64,000 bases of DNA, taken from NCBI GenBank assembly GCA_032622095.1, contig CP136063.1, forward strand, positions 23,872,987 to 23,936,986, read 5' to 3'. The stretch's first letter is position 1; the number at the start of each line of letters is the position of its first letter. Source of the DNA: Siphonodentalium dalli. Taxonomy: Eukaryota > Mollusca > Scaphopoda > Gadilida > Siphonodentaliidae. Positions 58,540 through 64,000 of the stretch are shown one piece after another. The position numbers were made by a program, and so were the translations under genes. The notes below the pieces were generated by a model. It was given only the letters and a program-made list of their open reading frames with translations, did no database searches and had not been told where the DNA came from.

Positions 58540-59040
58540 TTAATCAACTGCCCAAATTTTCAATTTGATTGGATTACGGGTGAGGTAAATGCTCTGGCCA
58601 GCGCCTCCAGGTGAAGTTCTGCCCAAATGTTCAAATTTGATTGCATTATGTGTGGCGTTAATTCTCCGGCCAGTGCCTCTAGGTGAAGTTATGCCCAAGT
58701 TTTCAATTTGATTGGATTACGGGTGAGGTAAATGCTCTGGCCAGCGCCTCCAGGTGAAGTTCTGCCCAAATGTTCAAATTTGTTTGCATTATGGGTGGCG
58801 TTAATTCTCCGGCCAGTGCCTCTAGGTGAAGTTATGCCCAAGTTTTCAATTTGATTGGATTACGGGTGAGGTAAATGCTCTGGCCAGCGCCTCCAGGTGA
58901 TGTTCTGCCCAAATTTTCAAATTTGATTGCATTATGGGTGGGGTTAATTCTCCGGCCAGTGCCTCTAGGTGAAGTTGTGCTCAAATTTTAAATTTGTTTT
59001 CATCTGGGGTATGCAGCACCTAGTACTCTCCAGATGAAGT
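58540..59040 (+). repeat. Dimeric satellite, 143-bp higher-order unit
   Basis: Monomers of about 71 bp alternate between two types: GGATTACGGGTGAGGTAAAT with CTGGCCAGCGCCTCCAGG, and GCATTATGGGTGGCGTTAAT with CCGGCCAGTGCCTCTAGG. The first type starts at 58578, 58721 and 58864 (143-bp steps). About six monomers plus a degenerate seventh. Confidence 0.9.
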
Positions 59041-59790
59041 TACATAAATCTATATTTTAGGTTGATAATTATTAGTGCCTTTTAAACTCATTTAAGTCAT
59101 TTCAGGTCAACAACACCTATTTTGTTATTGGAGGACCTTTTCACATTTATTATTTATTTACACTTAAATTGAGGCTAAGCGCAAATATTTCCGCTTAAAC
59201 GCATTTGCAGTTAAGGGAAAATATTTATGCATACGCGCGAATGATTAGCACTTGAGAGCACAAATAAAAATTAATATTAATTTATTCCCCCCCCCCCCCC
59301 TGAATTAATTTTAAATGGCACAGTCCTAAACACATCACTCAAGTGTAGGCCTATATAGGACATATAGGCCCACCATATGAGGGAAGCAATCCCCCAGTAA
59401 CCCCTAGATCCCGTTTATGACAACGGAAATGGTATAGATCTGTGCATGATATGTCTCATTTATAAAAGATACTAGATCTCTGGCATGGAGACATACATTC
59501 TTGGGGATGGGGTTGCTGATAGTATGAGCCTTGTAAAAGTTGTAATATGATAATCAGATGTACAGACACAATTTCCCCTTGTGTTTGTTTAGCCAGTGTG
59601 TTTGTTAATACCATAGAGTTTTTCAACAGAACTTTATCTACAATTACCAATATCATTAGTTAAATTTATAAATTGTCCCAGTTCTCCCCGTGATAGCCCA
59701 TGCCATTCCCCTGGTCAGGTGATCCATATGCACAAGTACCATCACTGCCTACATTTTTTCTAAGCTGATAAGGAATTATTTTTATTACTC
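59041..59790. other. Spacer, no gene supported
   Basis: Contains AAGCGCAAATATTTCCGC near 59178, related to the palindromes at 32.7 kb, and a run of about 14 C at 59287. Confidence 0.4.
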
Positions 59791-59798
59791 TATTTCAG

Positions 59799-60091
59799 GG
59801 ATATCAGACCCATGTGTCATTGTGGTCTCCCCTCTCAACTCCACAATAGAGGAGCAGACTGCGAGATTAGGAGAAGATGCAGTACGTATGGACACATATG
59901 TAATCCCCGAGGTTTTGGCTGGACATAAATATTCAGCTTCATACCTGCTTGGACACCCTGAATGCTTCCTGGACCAACAGTTACTCAGTGCGTTCAAGAG
60001 AGAGGAGTGGCAGAGGAGAATGGTTGCAACTGAACTGGAGTCTGTCTGGACTATTTTATGGAACAATATTTTGAATCTTCCGCTGACATAA
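59799..60091 (+). pseudogene. RecQ-helicase-like exon lacking the DEAH box
   Basis: A good acceptor (TACTCTATTTCAG) precedes an open exon reading ISDPCVIVVSPLNSTIEEQT, a spacer, VLAGHKYSASYLLGHPECFL and LSAFKREEWQRRMVA. The first block fits helicase motif Ia of RecQ-type superfamily-2 DNA helicases, and the GHPE block the segment just before motif II. Where the Walker-B DExH box should follow, the exon reads TELESVWTILWN, with no DEAH. It ends at TAA 60089-60091 with no clear donor. No Walker A exon is visible upstream. The likeliest reading is a diverged or truncated copy. Confidence 0.5.
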
Positions 60092-60385
60092 ATCAACCTA
60101 TTGTATAAGAAGAAGGAAGAAATGTTGATATTAGAAAGTAATTACCCACCTAAAGCAGGTTGCGAAATGTTACCACTCAATCCCATTGGTCGACTAGCGC
60201 TGTCTCCTTGCAACGTCCATATCTCGTGTGGTAATGTCTAACTACTGTTATTATGCATAGGCCTATTATACACACTGACAGATAACCCGAAAAAATCACC
60301 CGTCAGTTATTCATGTCAGTCGACAATATGTTCTCTTGATATAGATGGTTTATGTATACGCGCAGTTATTTTATACATTTGAGTT

Positions 60386-60597
60386 AACATAATAGTTATG
60401 GCGCGATACGTTGGCTTCTCAATCATCTACAAATAATTCCCTTACCTCAGCTATATACCTAATTAATTTTAAGAGTTAAATTGACAATCAATAATGTCTC
60501 CGTTGTCCGATTTCGGACTTTTATTTCTGTTTACCCGCCATCATATCACTTCTTATGGCTACATATACATGTATACAAACCCTGAACACAGCAATCC
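60386..60597 (+). repeat. 210-bp direct duplication, copy 1
   Basis: From ATAGTTATGGCGCGATACGT to CCCTGAACACAGCAATC, repeated at 61207-61418 with only two or three differences. Confidence 0.9.
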
Positions 60598-60630
60598 TTT
60601 AGTCATTATTTAATCTATATATTCCAGAGA

Positions 60631-60768
60631 TGGATCCGGCTGATATGCAGACATATGCCATCAAATTGGCAACACATTTTGTCAAGCAATATAAAAGAAG
60701 CCACGCAGGAGAAGAATTGGCAAAACAAATTAGCCATAATAATCTGGACTCCACAAATCGGTAGTTCG
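60631..60768 (+). CDS. Short frame after an acceptor-like site
   Basis: ATATATTCCAG precedes AGATGG. From the ATG the frame gives MDPADMQTYAIKLATHFVKQ, then KRSHAGEELAKQISHNNL to a stop. About 44 residues, amphipathic and charged. I do not recognise it. It may be another exon of the gene that held the 59799 exon. Confidence 0.2.
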
Positions 60769-60809
60769 GCAGTATGGTGTAACACCCGAAACGAAAAGAC
60801 AGGGAGATT

Positions 60810-61178
60810 GTGCCAGATCAAAATACGAATTCCGTGAGGATTACCAACCGATTACAAAACGATAACACATCAGTTCCGGGAAGTGCAGAATCCCTACTCA
60901 ACCATGTAAACGACTGCGGTTTCAGTCAACACCCAGGACTACATGTTCCCACGAGTGATGTTTGTGACCAGATCGCCACACATATACATGACTGGGCAGG
61001 TAAAATTGAACTGGTGTTACCACACCATCTTCATGTTGATCCACACTGGCACGTTCGTGTATCTTTAAATGTCTGGTCAAGCTCGTTTTATGTTTGGTGG
61101 TCTACAGTCGGGCTACAGACACCAGCACTTCGATGTTGCGGGGTGAATCCGATCGAAGAAAAGGATTCGTCCATCTGA
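60810..61178 (+). CDS. Unrecognised 122-residue open frame
   Basis: Starts MPDQNTNSVRITNRLQNDN and is rich in His and Trp towards its end (HLHVDPHWHVRVSLNVW). No known domain is apparent. It lies between the two copies of the 210-bp duplication. Confidence 0.15.
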   Translation: MPDQNTNSVRITNRLQNDNTSVPGSAESLLNHVNDCGFSQHPGLHVPTSDVCDQIATHIHDWAGKIELVLPHHLHVDPHWHVRVSLNVWSSSFYVWWSTVGLQTPALRCCGVNPIEEKDSSI

Positions 61179-61206
61179 AATATAGAAATGGGGCTTATAT
61201 ATAGAT

Positions 61207-61418
61207 TAACATAATAGTTATGGCGCGATACGTTGGCTTCTCAATCCTCTACAAATAATTCCCTCACCTCAGCTATATACCTAATTACTTTTAAGAGTTA
61301 AATTGACAATCAATAATGTCTCCGTTGTCCGATTTCGGACTTTTATTTCTGTTTACCCGCCATCATATCACTTCTTATGGCTACATATACATGTATACAA
61401 ACCCTGAACACAGCAATC
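61207..61418 (+). repeat. 210-bp direct duplication, copy 2
   Basis: Second copy of 60386-60597, 821 bp away. It leads straight into the GGAGGACTATTAAAATAGCC tandem pair. Confidence 0.9.
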
Positions 61419-61866
61419 GGAGGACTATTAAAATAGCCGGAGGACTATTAAAATAGCCGGTGTCTGTCCGTCTATGTGTGCATCCGTCCATTCGGAAATG
61501 GTTAGATAGATCAAAATGGTTATTATATCAAAAGAAAATTAGGTATGTGAGTTTATCAGACCAAAAGAAAGATCAAGTTCGAATATGGGTTTGCTCCGCC
61601 CATTTTTGATAGAGTTATGGCTCTTTTTCGACTTAAAATCTTGTAATTTTCTTGTTTCCGGATGATAACTTCCGTTTGTGTGATCATATCTGAATCAAAT
61701 TTGAATGTGAGTTTATCAGACCAAAATACAAGTCAAGTTCGAATATGGGTTTGCTCTGCCCATTTTTGCGAGAGTTATGGCCCTGTTTCAACTTAGAATC
61801 GTGTCAATTTATGGTTTCCGGATGATAACTTTAGTTTGTGTGATCATATCTGAATCAAATTTACTA
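61419..61866 (+). repeat. Tandem repeats with GAGTTATGGC words
   Basis: A 20-bp pair (GGAGGACTATTAAAATAGCC) is followed by GTCTGTCCGTCTATG and two units of about 155 bp that share GTGAGTTTATCAGACCAAAA, TCAAGTTCGAATATGGGTTT, GAGTTATGGC and GATAACTT. The GAGTTATGGCCCT type of word is common in dispersed repeats of molluscan and other lophotrochozoan genomes, which supports the organism guess. Confidence 0.75.
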
Positions 61867-61869
61867 TGA

Positions 61870-62860
61870 TAGTTTATTATCCACCATTTCAAGGGACTCT
61901 GGTTGGATTGATCTGAAATATAGTATCGGATTTAGGGTCCTTGATATTTTTTTCAGAAAAGCTGATGCCCCCAATGAAGCCACATTTTCGGGGACACTGT
62001 GGCTGGACGGCCGTTTATTTCAAGTTAAATGTGCCCGAAGAATGTATACATACTAAGGTTTACTGTATCCCGAGGACAACTCTGATCACTTGATTCTGAG
62101 ATGCTTGCACTTTGGGATCTGTTTCTGGTGTAATCATTCTGGATTATTCCTGTTCCACTAGATCCTGCATATGTGTGAGAGAGATTGTGAAATATATATG
62201 TGAATATGCTTATAAATTAATATTTAATTCCCACATATTCATTCAAGGGATGTTCAGATGATACATGTAAGTGCAAGAAACAGAATCAGGATATGAGTAT
62301 GACTCAACTCTTTCTTGTTTAACATGTTTCAATCCACTCACCAGTGGCGCTGCTCAGATGATATGTGCAATAGACTGTCTAAGGCACTAAGCTCATTGTG
62401 AGAACGCCACTACAAATGAATCAATGAATGGAGACAATTAATGTGAGAATTATATAATGCACATTTATCTGTAGATTAATTCTCCAATTCAGTGTCTTTA
62501 TTAACTCATTAAATTACCAGTAAAATAGAACCCCAATTTCACATTTATTTAAGGTTTACGATCTTAGACCATGACAAGTTCTAATCAAAATTAACATAAT
62601 TGAAACTTAGACGTTGCATGGTAGATAGGGTTTTGGTAAAGGAAAATTTATAACATGAAGAGATTTTCATTCAGCATAATGATTTTTACAGAATGATTTC
62701 TGACAATTGTCATGTAAAAATATATAATTTTCAGAGACAAAAGTATAACTATATCTATACATGTATAGTATAACTTATTCATATTGTCACGTACAGATGC
62801 ATCGCTAAAGAGTATTCATAATTTTAGGTGGAACTACACAGATACCATTGATAATTGTAG
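61870..62860. other. Intergenic, no gene supported
   Basis: About 1 kb AT-rich, no motif or long frame. Confidence 0.35.
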
Positions 62861-62864
62861 TGTT

Positions 62865-63030
62865 GCCAAAAACTAACCTGGTTGGGCTGTATGTTAAATG
62901 ACCGCCATCATAGGCTGACACTCATTTTGAGTAGTGATTTTACCACTGGTGCAGACAACTAGATTCTACTGGTAACGTATTCTCTTTACCTGGAATAAGA
63001 CATAAAATAGACATAAAATAGACATCAAAT
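62865..63030 (+). repeat. Diverged direct duplication, copy 1
   Basis: Shares ACTAACCTG(G/A)TTGGG, AATGAC(C/A)G(C/T)CAT and TATTCTCTTTACCTGGAAT, then ACATAAAATAGAC, with 63455-63590. A triple ACATAAAATAG repeat is at 63000. Confidence 0.65.
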
Positions 63031-63454
63031 ATCAGTTGATGTTAATGTTCATGTGTTGAATATTGTTTAATATCCATGTCCTATCAGGCCAGAATTTGAG
63101 ATCAGGACATACACAGATGAATAATTTATCTTTAGAGACAGATTTATGTCACATTAAATGTGGGAAGTTGGATTAGTATTTTTCTATGTGGTTAGCAATT
63201 ATCCCAATTCATTCATCTGGAATTTACTTGCGACTTGTTTAAATCCATGCGTGACTAAAGTATGGTCTTAAATTGAATTGTAATATGACCTTGCCTAAAC
63301 CTACACATGGCCATTGGTTAAAGCCATGCTATAGACTGAAGAAAGAGATACACAATGACTACCTACTTTACTGTACTGAATTATATTTAATAGAAACTCA
63401 AAACTGATGCACACTGTAGTTATTTCTTAAGAGGAACCACACATCACATGCCAT

Positions 63455-63590
63455 AACACTAACCTGATTGGGTTTATTGTCGAATGACAGTCATTTGTTC
63501 CACTTTAGGTTCTTCCAAGTTAACTGGCAACTTATTCTCTTTACCTGGAATTAAACATAAAATAGACAAAAGAGATCAGTCAAAGGAAAT
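63455..63590 (+). repeat. Diverged direct duplication, copy 2
   Basis: Second copy of the 62865-63030 segment, about 580 bp downstream, lacking the triple repeat. The 74-codon frame that starts here (63484) has no recognised motif. Confidence 0.65.
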
Positions 63591-63829
63591 GTGTAATATC
63601 CTGAATATGCATGTTGTCCTTAGAGCCATATATATGCCCAAATCTGCATTTGACTACTATTTTGCTTTTTATTGTTCAATATTGATTATTATATCTTATT
63701 ATATTTAATATATGTTTAATAAACTATTGAACTTGACTTTGCAGTAAATATTTACCTTTGAAAATTTACATCAGTGATGTGACGTAATGAGGGTCCTCTT
63801 TATGGTCGACCTTGAAATTTCCACCTGCA

Positions 63830-64000
63830 CCCACCCGAAAAATATTCAACCTGACACCCCCTTAAAAATGGACAATTTCCAACTGATGGCTATTTCAGAC
63901 AACGTGTAGAAAAGCATGAGCACTACTGTTGGTCTAAACTTACAAACTTCCCACCAATTACTGGTTGGAAATCAAGCATCCCCACCTTATGGCCACATGT
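63830..64000 (-). repeat. Dispersed repeat, incomplete at the window edge
   Basis: Contains CCAATTACTGGTTGGAAAT and TTTCCAACTGATGGC, the reverse-oriented relatives of words at 19945-20100. The element runs off the right end of the window. Confidence 0.45.

Overview
The window looks like non-bacterial, intron-containing invertebrate animal DNA. Support: several tandem C2H2 (Krueppel-type) zinc-finger arrays, relics of non-LTR retrotransposons, a tRNA-derived SINE-like element, MITE-type elements with target-site duplications, satellites and minisatellites, splice-acceptor-like junctions, and an AT-rich background with no operon structure. The repeat style, and the presence of an uncharacterised multicopy invertebrate protein family, suggest a marine invertebrate, most likely lophotrochozoan (mollusc-like). 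That placement is an inference and no species can be named.

Layout. 0-14 kb is a rearranged zinc-finger neighbourhood: a minus-strand array (969-2135), a plus-strand paralogue (12522-13445), a truncated copy (7639-7836) and a pseudogene (8990-9477). They are tied together by two pairs of inverted duplications (2283-3782 with 6500-7595, and 7643-8212 with 12118-12688). A composite transposon made of two 451-bp copies with 18-bp inverted ends sits at 9912-11715. 14-25 kb holds a reverse-transcriptase relic, an 82-bp satellite of about 29 copies (16635-19020) and a SINE-like element. 27.5-29.0 kb is a diverged 21-bp minisatellite that switches strand in the middle. 35.7-38.4 kb is a pseudogene of an uncharacterised invertebrate protein family, split by a foldback element that begins with a 54-bp hairpin. 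40.4-43 kb is a third zinc-finger gene with a repetitive N-terminus, premature stops and a tail that has decayed into a frameshifted finger satellite. 45-49.4 kb is an inverted repeat rich in YY1-like ATGGCGGC cores. 49.7-51.5 kb carries about 400-bp repeat units. 53.0-55.6 kb is a fourth, minus-strand array of about thirty finger units, broken by stops and frameshifts. 56.4-64 kb contains a second RT relic, a dimeric satellite, a RecQ-helicase-like exon that lacks a DEAH box, and segmental duplications.

A single family of TTAA-flanked, long-terminal-inverted-repeat elements of about 510 bp recurs through the window (four full copies, one truncated, one eroded). No complete, clearly functional gene besides zinc-finger arrays could be supported. 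Even these arrays are in part pseudogenes, and the dominant theme is birth, amplification and decay of zinc-finger arrays among mobile elements. The best candidates for something undescribed are the composite MITE pair, the strand-switching 21-bp array, the foldback insertion, and the zinc-finger tail that became a satellite with a 166-bp two-finger period.
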